Of a stretch of 64,000 nt of DNA, positions 55,178 through 64,000 are shown piece by piece. This DNA comes from Tetraselmis striata (Eukaryota > Chlorophyta > Chlorodendrophyceae > Chlorodendrales > Chlorodendraceae). Under the pieces are notes generated by a model that ran no database searches, was not told the DNA's origin, and saw nothing but the letters and a program-made list of their open reading frames with translations. The stretch's first letter is position 1, and each line of letters opens with the position of its first letter. The stretch spans positions 1-64,000 of the forward strand of contig VCJN01002684.1 of assembly GCA_006384855.1 (NCBI GenBank), given 5' to 3'. The position numbers were made by a program, and so were the translations under genes.

Positions 55178-55520
55178 TCGGATTGCGAAGCAAGCGTCCA
55201 GGTGACGACGGGGTGCAATAGATGGCACTCGCCGTACGACGCGATGACATCGCACGGGATGTGCCGACCGCGGCCACGACAAAACAACACGGTAATGTTG
55301 GGGACTGTTAGAGCGAGAGCAATGAGCTCTCTCGCGACACTTGCGCGTGAGCGGCGCGTTGAGAAACCCGAACACGGCGGACATATCATGAAGGCAGCGC
55401 AAAACGCCGCCACACGTAGGGACCGTTGTCGCGATGCCATGTAGTGAGGGCGCGTGGCGCAGGTTATGTCTTACAAGACAGCAACAGCCGTCCTGACTGC
55501 ACGGGCGTCCCACTTCTTTT
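55178..55520. other. Short spacer, no gene recognised
   Basis: Overlapping ORFs only; nothing with a recognisable motif. Confidence 0.4.
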
Positions 55521-55892
55521 GGAATCTGCCCGATGCCCTAGCGCCGGCCGATACCCTAGCACCGGCCGGGCACATGTCCCGCGCGCCTTTGCGCGCGCGT
55601 GCCTGTCTCCTGGCCCGCCGGGCGCTCTGCTTTCACTCTCTTCATGTCCACAGTCCCCGCAGCTCGAGCCCGACTCGCTGCTCCCACTGTAAGATGCTCC
55701 GAGCACTTCCACTCACTATCACCTCCGTGGTTGAGCCGTTTAGGTTTCAAGCTGCGGGGACTATGGACAGGAAGAAAGTGAAAGCAGAGTGCCCTGCGAG
55801 CCGGGAGACAGGCGCGCGCGCGCAAAGGTGCACAAGACATGTGCCGGCCGGTGCTAGGGTATCGGCCGGCGCTAGGGTATTGGGCAGATTCC
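55521..55892. mobile_element. 372-bp foldback element
   Basis: Inverted arms of about 145 bp (55521-55665 and 55749-55892) enclose about 83 bp. The arms share GGAATCTGCCC at the outer edges, a doubled CCGGCCGATACCCTAGC block, a GCGCGCGC tract and GTCC(CC)GCAGCT at the inner edges. No ORF is needed to explain it; translated arms give mirror Ala/Arg-rich strings. No clear target duplication. Confidence 0.85.
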
Positions 55893-56079
55893 AACAACTT
55901 CGTCCGTACCGGTTTGTTGCGGTAGGCATAGCGGTCGTCGTTGACAGCTGTAACGCACTGCGGCCTTGGTACCACACGCGTCTGCCACACCTAACCTCCA
56001 CAGTTTGAAATACCGCAAGATATTGCTCTACTATGGGAGCCCCGAAATCCCGTATTGTGACTCAACCTCCGGTGTTGAG

Positions 56080-56087
56080 GTTAAAAC
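56080..56087. repeat. hAT target-site duplication, left
   Basis: GTTAAAAC, identical to 58164-58171. Confidence 0.95.
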
Positions 56088-58163
56088 CAGGGTTGGGCCG
56101 CAGTCCACTTTCCAATACTGCAGGCTGCAGTGCAGTGCAGCAGGCTGCAGTGCACGCTGCAATACTGCAGCATGCACTGCAGCCTGCAGTTAATGCCAAC
56201 TCAACGGGCTGCAGTACTGCAGGCTGCAGTGCAGGCTGTAGTAGCACTGCATTTGCTGATTTTAGGGAAGGGATGGGTGGGACAGTGAAGGGCAAAGGAG
56301 CTGCCATGGCGGATGCAGAGGGGCAGCAATCGTGGTGGAAGTTGTAATACATCATTAAATTGCCTACAGAGGGGACCGAAAAGCCTACCGTGTGTACATT
56401 TGTGTGTGTCCAACGATGATGTCCCAACTCATGCATAGTGAAACATGCGTAAAAAAGCATGATGGCATAAAAACCCCTCTAATCCCCCGCCTCCTCATCC
56501 GCTGGCTCGGCTCCATACTGCTCCAGCATGGACTACACCGCTTCCCATTGAATGCGGCTGGCCTCCCCCTCGCCCTCGCCATCAAGGACTTGACTGGCCA
56601 GCCAATCCTCCCCGCATGGCTTGAGTAGATCCGCCGCCACGACGCTGAAAGCAGCCTCCCCGTAGTACGACGCAAGTAAGTAGCTCCTTGACCTTAGCAT
56701 CCAAGTCCGGATTCTTCTGAATAAAGACGCAGGCACCCATGTTATCCAGGTTCATTCTATTTCTTAAGTGCATGGTGACAAGACCGGCAAGAGAGAACAC
56801 GCGCGCGCACTCAATTTGTGAGCCTGGCACACATAAAGCAATCCTAGCTAATTCAGAGATGAGGGGGAAGGAAGAAGCATGCTTCTTCCACCACTTCAAC
56901 GGGTCCTCTGTCTTCTTGGGGAGCATGTTGCAACAACGGAAGGTGCGCAGCTCAGCCTCCGCAGGGGCCAACATGGCGGCCTCATTGGCCTGGTTAGAGG
57001 CAACCCTCACGTCACCATCATCATAATACAGGGCATCTCCATCATCGTCGTCAACATCATAGTCTGAACCCGCAGAAACTTGCTCAGATGGACCAGCAGC
57101 AGCAGCCGTCTTGGTCTGCATGTGCCGGCTCAAGTGGACCAGCGCGGGGAGGAGGGACTTGTCATCGTATTCCTTCATCAACTCCCGAGCCTCTTCCTGC
57201 TTGCCCAGCATCAGCTTGAATAGGTTGCCCTTGCAGTATCTAGGGTCCAGCTGCATGGCCATGATCTCGTGTGCCTTCTCAGGCACAAACTCGGTGAGCG
57301 GCCTCAGCATAGGTTGGATGTGCTGGGAAATGTGCTTCCTCATGTCCTTTCTCATCTCGTCCAGCTCGGACTCAAACCTGCAGAGGTGAGGGCGTGATAT
57401 ATAAAAAAGTCAACATGATAATTTGAGCTGGCACACATTCAGCCAGCGTTATGATGGTAAGCTGAAAATACCCAGCGCACCGGCATGCATGTTATTCGTA
57501 AAGGTGAAACTAATCAGCACGGACGTCATTGGTTCCAGTGGGGGACTTACTGAGTGGGCTCCTCATCTTGCTGCTCCTCCTGGCGAGCCGGTGAGGGCTC
57601 TGGATGCTCAAGATGGTGGTACAGGCAGGCCAGGCGATTCAGCGCGTCGGACAAGAGCCAATGCCCTTTATCCTGGGCCTTAACCACCACCTTGCATGGG
57701 TAATCCAGCTCATCCACCATGGCCTTCGCCACATGCCAGTCAGCTGGGGTTGGGCAGCGGTCCCGCTTGCTGATGGGCGCATCCTCCGAGTACAGTTGAT
57801 GCACCACGTCCTTCATGAGGAGCATTCGGGCCAGCATCCGCCAGGTCTACAGACATCATAAGTGAAGTGAGGATAAGTTCGGCTGGTGTGTGTGGTCTAC
57901 TAGTATGTGCCCGATGCGGCAACGTGTGATGGTACGAGTGAGTACTGTGCTATCCGCGGCGCTCGGACCGCTGGAACCGTCGCCATATTGCTTGTTATCA
58001 TTGGCGGGCGCCATCCAAACGCTATCCAGTGAGATTTGGGGCACTTTGGGTAACTGCACTGCAGTCCCTTTTCGGGAAATACCGCAGGCTACAGTGCAGT
58101 AGGCTAACTGCATGCTGCAGTTTCTGCAGTCTGCAGTGCACTCGATACTGCAGCCCAACCGTG
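56088..58163 (-). mobile_element. hAT transposon, 2076 bp, 5'-truncated transposase
   Basis: Perfect 8-bp duplications (GTTAAAAC) flank the element. Terminal inverted repeats are CAGGGTTGGGCCGCAGT on the left and CACGGTTGGGCTGCAGT on the right, 17 bp with two mismatches. Subterminal CTGCAGG/CTGCAGTGCA motifs are dense on both ends (56115-56240 and 58045-58155), as in hAT elements, where the transposase BED finger binds such repeats. The transposase is encoded on the minus strand but retains only its C-terminal part, so the copy is probably non-autonomous. Confidence 0.95.
56582..57846 (-). CDS. hAT transposase, C-terminal portion, two exons
   Basis: Exons (minus) 57846-57551 and 57377-56582, phase matched (CA|GTTTGAG giving QFESELDEM). 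About 364 residues; full hAT transposases have 600-800. The first exon (TWRMLARMLLMKDVVHQLYS, WHVAKAMVDELDYPCKVVVK) corresponds to the region after the catalytic core insertion, LDPRYC lies in the second, and DPLKWWKKHASSFPLISELA with RVFSLAGLVTMHLRNRMNLD is the hAT C-terminal dimerisation domain, ending near FIQKNPDL. An acidic loop (DYDVDDDDGDALYYDDGD) precedes it. The BED finger and the first two catalytic Asp are absent; only 317 bp remain to the element edge. It cannot transpose alone. Confidence 0.9.
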
Positions 58164-58171
58164 GTTAAAAC
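58164..58171. repeat. hAT target-site duplication, right
   Basis: GTTAAAAC directly follows the right terminal inverted repeat. Confidence 0.95.
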
Positions 58172-59538
58172 CTCTCAACGGGGACCCCCTAGCTACACTG
58201 CATCGTCGTGACATGGTCACCAAAACTGTCTCGGCTGCCAAACCGGGGTAAGACTCAATGGGGACCGAACTACCTCGGGTGCACAAACCAGGTGCACGAA
58301 TCATGCACAATTAATACGAGGGGCATGTCTGTCGCTGCCGGGGAAGTAACGTGTGTGCGTGGCACAGCGACTGACACCGACGACTTGGTCCCCAGTGCGG
58401 ACTTGATCAGCCGTGACCCTTACGCGCACATGTACGCGAAGCCGTGTGGTGGCTGCCCAAAATAGCTTTCCGTCCGGAAGCGGAGGGTCACGGGCGGTGG
58501 AGCAGCCCGTACAAAGACCTATTGGTACCAGAAATATAAACCGAGGGAACCATCAAACCGTACGGCAAGCGCTATTGCAGATTCCATGTTGGGAGGAGGA
58601 CAGAACCCAACGCGTGCATGTAGTCACGCGGTAATATGCAACGCCAACGTGTGGCCGCCGCCTAGCGGTGTACAAATCGTGCTAATCCTTAGTAGCCTTT
58701 TTTGCATTTCGACGATGCGCATCAATTCTGATCCTTGGTGCAGGTACACCCACGTATATGGCGTGCACACACTAGCTGACGATCCGCGCCACCGCTTAAT
58801 AAACTCTTTATAATTAATGTGGTGATGAACAACATTCCAAACTACATCATACCAATATTCACTATTAAGGAAATGCGGCCCGCCCATCTTGACAGTCACA
58901 ACTACGATCTTCATTTGAATTCTCGACGCATCATATGTGCTACATATATCAAATACGGATATTCAATAAATGGCAAGTCGTGAACAATGCCACATCATAG
59001 GCCGCGGTGGCAAAGAACCCGGTACTAGGCATGAGGCCGCTGGCTCCCCACACCACGACGCGCACTCTATGTCTTCAACTACCAAATTTCGGTGAATGCG
59101 CTTTGATGTATTAATTAGATATTGCTATAGTATCGCAAAAGGGCTGCAGAAAACCGCGCGGCCCCTCATGAATCAAAGTAAGTGCTTAAAACCCGATAAA
59201 CAACAAGGGTATTTCACCATTTAAAACCAAGATTGCTTATGTAGTGTCACATCAACAATTCAATCCATCCGCCTCCCAAAGGCATTACATACCCGATCGC
59301 AAACTATCACCCTACCAAGAGGTACCGTACCCCCGCCGCGCTACCCCCTCCCCCGACATGCGTCAGCTCTCCGCGCACAACACATGGTTGTTTGTCCTTC
59401 CGCGCACCGCACGCCGCCCACAACTCGCCCCGCCGGTCCTACACCCCTAGCGCGCGCCGGCCCAGGCCCGCACGGTCCGATTCCGCACGCAACCCCTTAC
59501 AGTCCATGCAACCCTCCTGCCAGCCAGAGACGTGACCA
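58172..59538. other. Spacer; contains inverted copy of a 24.2-kb segment
   Basis: 59290-59410 is the reverse-complement partner of 24190-24290. The plus-strand ORF 59244-59450 covers it. No other gene seen. Confidence 0.5.
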
Positions 59539-59845
59539 TGTAGACCGCGGAATTGGACGTCGGCTCTTGTGTGTGTGTGAGTGCAGAGGCGGAAGACGAG
59601 GCGACGAGTTGCTGGAAATAAACACGTGATTACAAGCACTGAGGCGCTCCGCGATATGCGTGTCCCCGGCTCCGACCTCCCCTACTCCGTGCTCTGACCT
59701 CCGAGCTCAGGCGCGCGGCGCGCTAATGAGGCTCATATGCCCGATGAGCGCATATCTAGAACAGCTAGCTATTGGTATATCCAAGCGATCTAATCAATGT
59801 TACTTCTATAGCTGCATATATATTGCTAATCATCTACCATCAACA
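59539..59845 (-). repeat. 3' LTR
   Basis: 307 bp. It shares long identical blocks with the other LTR (for example TTACAAGCACTGAGGCGCTC). Confidence 0.9.
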
Positions 59846-59857
59846 CTTCCCCCCCAA
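59846..59857 (-). promoter_or_regulatory. Polypurine tract of the LTR element
   Basis: TTGGGGGGGAAG on the minus strand ends exactly at the LTR edge and would prime plus-strand DNA synthesis. Confidence 0.8.
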
Positions 59858-59965
59858 TGCTGCAATATGAGACATGTAACAAACTGCAAGGCAAGCATGC
59901 CCTTGTCAGCATGCGTTGTCTCAGTTCTTGATCCTGCCCGTCCGTGGCAGTCCTGGCAGGCTTGG

Positions 59966-60439
59966 CTAGTGTCGCCGCGTGGCATGCACCGGTTTTGTCA
60001 GCCGTTGCTTGTATAGCTCGGATTGGCTAAGCATGGCTAAATTGTCTGGTAGCATGTTGCCTCCGCTAATCTTGCCGCGAGGCCAAGGCGGCTGTCCGAC
60101 CTGGCGGCCGTCCCCGAACGCCGTCCTCTCGGTCGCCGCGCGAGATGCGGGAGTTGCTGCCTCTGCAGCCATCTTTTCAGATGCGCTCCGCTTCTCGTGG
60201 GCTTCCGGCGCAGTATAGAGCTCCATCTGATAGGAGTAGAGCTCATCATAGTGGTGGAACGTCTGTCCCTGTACCCCTGCCAACTGCGACATCAGTTGAG
60301 TCTTGAGATGCATGCCATATTGTTCGTAGCCTTGTAAAGCGTCGGATTGACCAGCAGCTCTCTGCGAGCCGGCCTGGTCATCCCTTGACATCGAAGCCAA
60401 ACCAGTGACGGAATGGGTTCGGACAGTGGTGAGCACCAC
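59966..60439 (-). CDS. Gag-like ORF of the LTR element
   Basis: 157 codons starting MVLTTVRTHSVTGLASMSRD. Gln/Glu/Ala-rich and helical (QYGMHLKTQLMSQLAGVQGQ, APEAHEKRSASEKMAAEAAT) with a basic end. Strand and position fit the gag slot between primer site and polypurine tract. No zinc knuckle; homology to known Gag is not shown. It could instead be a captured host fragment. Confidence 0.45.
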   Translation of the reverse strand: MVLTTVRTHSVTGLASMSRDDQAGSQRAAGQSDALQGYEQYGMHLKTQLMSQLAGVQGQTFHHYDELYSYQMELYTAPEAHEKRSASEKMAAEAATPASRAATERTAFGDGRQVGQPPWPRGKISGGNMLPDNLAMLSQSELYKQRLTKPVHATRRH

Positions 60440-61015
60440 TCGTCGCGACAGTGCCTACGGCGGGTTGAGAAAGGTTGGGTCTAGAGACCCACCACCTCCC
60501 GGCTCTGAAGCCTAAGAGATGTCCCTAAGCTCTCCCTTTTCCGAGTCCTCCACCCAGGTGTCGGGCACTACAGGGACGCTGGGGGCTGACCCAACTGTCC
60601 AAGATGGTATTAATCCGACTGATGTGCACTCCCGCCGAGCGCACAGCTCTAGCCCGCAACGCTCCGTAACGCTCCGGTACCTATGTTGTGCACCGCTCGC
60701 AACGCTATGTAATGCCTCGGTACCTGTGCCCCGCTCCGGTACATGTGTGTTGCTGTCAGTCACGTGCAGCTAACCCAAAATGTAAACACTGACAGAACTA
60801 CGCGGACACGGATTCGGTGGTGACTCGAGTGGTCGAGTCGGGGGGGGGGGGGGGGGAGGGGGGGCTTGCAGCGAATAAGTCGCCTCAAAGCCGAGTGGTT
60901 TGCCGAGCCGTGTTCAACATCGGGCTCGCGCTACATGCAGAAAAAAAAGCGCGGACTTCTCAGCGTGTCCTAAGTGATCGAGGACTGCCTCACCCATGCT
61001 GTGACGTGAGGGCAA

Positions 61016-61023
61016 CCATAACC
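61016..61023 (-). promoter_or_regulatory. Candidate half-tRNA-iMet primer site
   Basis: GGTTATGG on the minus strand immediately after the 5' LTR; complementary to CCATAACC of the initiator-Met anticodon loop. Confidence 0.5.
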
Positions 61024-61356
61024 TGTAGAGCGCGGAATTTGACGTCGGCTCTTGTGTGCGCGTGAGTGCAAAGGCGGAGGCTGAGGCGATGAGTTGATGG
61101 AAATGAACAAGTGATTACAAGCACTGAGGCGCTCCGCGATATGCGTGTCCCCGGCTCCGAGCTCCCCTACTCCGTGCTCTGACCTCCGAGCTCCGGCGCG
61201 CAGCGCGTTAATGAGGCTCATATGCGCGATGAGCGCATATCTTGATCAGCTTGCTACTAGTATAATTATCCAAGCGGTCTAACCAATGTTACTTGATACA
61301 ATGGTTAGTCAATGTTACTTCTATAGCCGCACATTGCTAATCATCTACCATCAACA
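61024..61356 (-). repeat. 5' LTR
   Basis: 333 bp. Longer than its partner chiefly by a small duplication around CAATGTTACTT (61287 and 61310). Confidence 0.9.
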
Positions 61357-61416
61357 GACCCGCATCACCTCCACAACCCGAGGACCAGATGGCGTCAACC
61401 AATACCGGAAGAAGTA

Positions 61417-61685
61417 CAAGTCTTGTTAACTACCGGTAGTTGGGGTTTCCTTTCCCTCCGTGCGCGTGTGCCGACTGGGCGGCGTTGCGCGACTCCTACC
61501 CTCTTCCGCGGCGTGCTTGGCATGCCGCTGGGCCGCTGCCGCCGTGGATGAGGGCCGCCGGCTACTTGCGCATGCCTTACCGCTGACGCCGCGCGGAACG
61601 CCAACCTGCATGTGCCGGGGCTGAAAGACATACTACCAATAGTTGGGGAAAGGGAACCCCAACTAATGCTAGTAAACAAGACTTC
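61417..61685. mobile_element. 269-bp TA-flanked MITE
   Basis: Inverted arms of about 40 bp (AAGTCTTGTTAACTACCGGT at the left, mirrored at the right by ACTAGTAAACAAGACTT-type sequence) with TTGGGGTTTCC inside. TA flanks each side (61415-61416 and 61686-61687), suggesting Tc1/mariner-type mobilisation. The interior ORF on the minus strand is chance. A solitary GAAGTCTTGT copy lies at 61711. Confidence 0.8.
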
Positions 61686-61687
61686 TA

Positions 61688-63819
61688 TTTATTGCGCCTT
61701 CGGGAAATAAGTAGAAGTCTTGTCCCCTCGGCGATTGCTTATCATGTTCCACCGTGACGCCCACCAATGGCTCGCTTTTGTGGTCCTGGGTGATATCGTC
61801 CCACAATGGCGATTTCAGTATCCCATGATGCTCACCAACAGGCGCCAATTAAAATGGACAGCACAAGTACTAGCAATATATGGTTGTTTCTTGTGACATA
61901 CGTGGCGCGCATGCATACATAATACGCGCCCCGGCGGCAGAGCGCGAGACAGCGCACTACCGTATCATTTTAGTGATGGGTGATGGCGGATGGGAAATCG
62001 TACGGGGTTCTGCAGCAAAAGTAACACATCTGAATGGTTATCACTATTTTTAAAATATATAGTTGTACTATCTAGTCGGGAATTCCATGCTGAACTCGCG
62101 CGGTGTATCTCGCGATATATTTCATCCGCCAGATAAATACAGGTACGTTTACATACGCTGTGCCACTGTGCTTGGCGGTCATCATCAGCCCGGTGGGGGG
62201 GGGGGGGGGGGGGGGGGCAGTGGCGCAAGACAGTACTCAAGCAATCTTTTTACCGGCATGATTTACTAAACCCCTCCGCATAAGGATTTTCGCCAATTTT
62301 CGCCGAATGCGAGTTTGCGAAAAGCAGGGTAGCTTAATCTACGGTGTGTGATCTGAAATCCTGGAATGTTGAAGGATATTAAGCCGTCATCACAGTGGGG
62401 TGAAATCGAGCCCTAATACCCAAATACCTGTGCCATGCAAGCCTACCTGGTGCCATATTCGGCGTTAATGTCAAATACCCCTTAACACATAGGTTGGTGC
62501 CCATGACGTGCCGTTGCGCATACAGACCATTGGATGATGGGACGGCACTGGCTGAGTAAGGAAACAGGCTAGCAAAGGGGCGAGAGCGGTTTTAGATGGG
62601 GTGGGGGCATGTGAGCGCAGGCCACTGCACGTTTTGTATTGACGATACCATCACTGATGAATGCAGTGTTGCCTTGTTAAGCAACCTTTAAAATTCATTC
62701 AGAAATTCATAGCGGCTCAGGGAAATTGCTCAGAAAGTTCGCAAATAATATGCAGAGTTATCTATGCGAAAAAGGTAACAAGCGAACGTCGCAATCTGGC
62801 GGGCGTCCGGGGACGAGTAGGCGCCTTTTCGTTCGTTAACGTAGAAGTAGCTGGAAAAATGGCGCACATTGCAACAAGTGGCCACATCATGGGCACGGAA
62901 TTTTACGGTTAATGCGTTTCAATACCCAACATAACACCCGGTGATGGGGTCCTGTTTTTTATGTACTTGCACGCGGGCAACTCATACTTGGTCCATGCCC
63001 CCCTTTACCGTTGGGTATGGGCGCCACGCTTTATCCCCCTTCTCACAACGCCATTTCCACCATCATTGAGCCAAGAAAGGCCACGCCATTCTCGTGCCAC
63101 TCCAGCCCACGATAACGCGCTATGGGCACGTACCCATGCACTACTATCAAAAAGCTTCGCCCTACATCACGCGAACCCTCTCATGCTTGAGCATGCAACG
63201 ATTGCAGCAAGATTTTTGCCATGAATTTGCCCCAAAACCAACCGAATCGATAGCAGATAGGGCTTGACACATACCCTCAATGACCTAAATTTAATGCCCT
63301 ACATACAAGGCCTATGGTTCACATACCAAGGGAGTCGTGGTATGAATTCGGCCTATGGCTACATGGTGGCAATGGATGGTTTAATTTTAGCACATACTGT
63401 TTATTCAGCATAAATGTAATCATTGAAGGTAACGGCTGCAGCGCGGCACTAGCAGATCTAATGTGCTATCACAGCAATTGACCCAAGGCGTACTTTGCGA
63501 CATGTATGCACGCGCGCACAGCCTCAATGTAACCATTCATGGATAACATATGTCACAGCATCAAGATTGAATCCGCAGAGCCCATACTTACGTGGAGAGG
63601 TGTACACAGCCTACTATACGGGGCCATCGCCAGGTGCCCACGTTTCGGACAGGGGGATGCCCTTTAGATATACCCAACTTTTACCCAATCGCGCCTCTCC
63701 CGGGCTGAACGCGCCCCAATGTAATGAAAACGTACTTCGACCTTTGGGCTTGGCCACACAACACAACACACGGCACATGTCTTCCAAGCGTGGTCTCAGC
63801 TCGGTGCAGCTCGGGGTCT
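61688..63819. other. Intergenic region with G22 run, no gene recognised
   Basis: GC content falls here. A G run lies at 62196-62217. ORFs (for example 62661-62912 and 62961-63224) are short and featureless. Confidence 0.5.
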
Positions 63820-64000
63820 TTATACCACGTCGCGTCGCTGGTCCCACGCCTTCTTGCTGGAGCGAGCGCTCCGGGCTGCCTTTTCCGTCACCTCATCACC
63901 CGCGTCCAGCTTGCCGAGGGTCTGCTCCTCCGCCCAGCCCTCCGCCTTGGCCTTGGCCGCACCCACCGCCGCGTCCTCGCCGTACTGCAGCGGAGCGTCC
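63820..64000 (-). CDS. 3' end of a gene entering from the right edge
   Basis: Sixty codons open from the window edge to TAA at 63822-63820: DAPLQYGEDAAVGAAKAKAE, then GWAEEQTLGKLDAGDEVTEK and a basic end SKKAWDQRRDVV. Codon use and composition look genuine. The helical, charged C-terminus has no recognised family. It may be a whole last exon or part of it; the edge cuts it off. Confidence 0.6.
   Translation of the reverse strand, partial: DAPLQYGEDAAVGAAKAKAEGWAEEQTLGKLDAGDEVTEKAARSARSSKKAWDQRRDVV

Larger units (their letters stand above)
59539..61356 (-). mobile_element. Non-autonomous Copia-like LTR retrotransposon, 1818 bp
   Basis: LTRs of 307 bp (59539-59845) and 333 bp (61024-61356) begin TGTTGATGG and end CTACA on the minus strand. 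Flanks GACCA and GACCC form a 4-of-5 target duplication. A purine tract (TTGGGGGGGAAG) abuts the 3' LTR. The bases directly after the 5' LTR, GGTTATGG, match the complement of the initiator-tRNA-Met anticodon loop, the half-tRNA priming used by Drosophila copia. The only ORF is 60439-59966; no protease, integrase, reverse transcriptase or RNase H. The class is therefore a LARD/TRIM-like derivative. Confidence 0.88.

Overview
This is nuclear DNA of a GC-rich unicellular photosynthetic eukaryote, most likely a green alga (Chlorophyta). The evidence is a nucleus-encoded, plastid-targeted PsbP protein; compact spliced genes with GTGCG-type donors (about half of the introns modelled here); TGTAA motifs 80-180 nt downstream of two stop codons, the usual chlorophyte poly(A) signal; and an interstitial TTTTAGGG telomere-type repeat. 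Nothing looks prokaryotic. About thirty uninterrupted poly-C/poly-G runs of 17-35 nt are scattered through introns and spacers.

Layout. 0-28.4 kb is a repeat and transposon compartment: a zinc-finger/Tudor-like gene ending in a 30-bp coding minisatellite (1.9-3.9 kb), a Cys-rich ORF (4.5-5.2 kb), a tandem array of three copies of an inverted-repeat element (6.15-7.3 kb), gag-like minus-strand coding debris (0.2-1.3 and 9.0-10.7 kb), a methyltransferase-like minus-strand gene with a 130-bp internal duplication (11.3-14.2 kb), a pair of large inverted repeats (14.15-15.5 and 24.5-25.2 kb), a 529-bp TRIM retrotransposon inserted in the left arm, a TA-flanked 1.04-kb inverted-repeat element (16.6-17.7 kb), a NotI-rich minisatellite (18-19 kb), and a 3.18-kb tyrosine-recombinase element with split direct repeats (19.6-22.8 kb). 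A decayed relative of that recombinase lies at 26.4-28.3 kb.

29-50.4 kb is the gene island. It holds a 10-exon GT4 glycosyltransferase (+), an 11-exon succinate-semialdehyde dehydrogenase (-) that converges on it, a 4-exon PsbP-domain thylakoid-lumen protein (+) divergent from the dehydrogenase, a single-exon F-box protein (-) and a 4-exon secreted/anchored serine beta-lactamase-like protein (-). I reconstructed exon by exon; splice phases close for the four multi-exon genes, giving about 454, 547, 275 and 488 residues. These genes are ordinary neighbours and do not form a pathway.

50.4-64 kb is again transposon-rich: a decayed CxxC-rich coding segment, a foldback element, a hAT element with a perfect 8-bp target duplication and only the C-terminal part of its transposase, a non-autonomous Copia-like LTR element with a candidate half-tRNA primer site, a small TA-flanked inverted-repeat element, and the 3' end of a gene leaving the window on the right.

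The most notable item is the 19.6-22.8 kb element. It has the A1-ORFs-B1-A2-B2 repeat layout of PAT/Ngaro-type DIRS elements, identical 187-bp A repeats, a gag-like ORF and a tyrosine recombinase, but no room for or sign of a reverse transcriptase.
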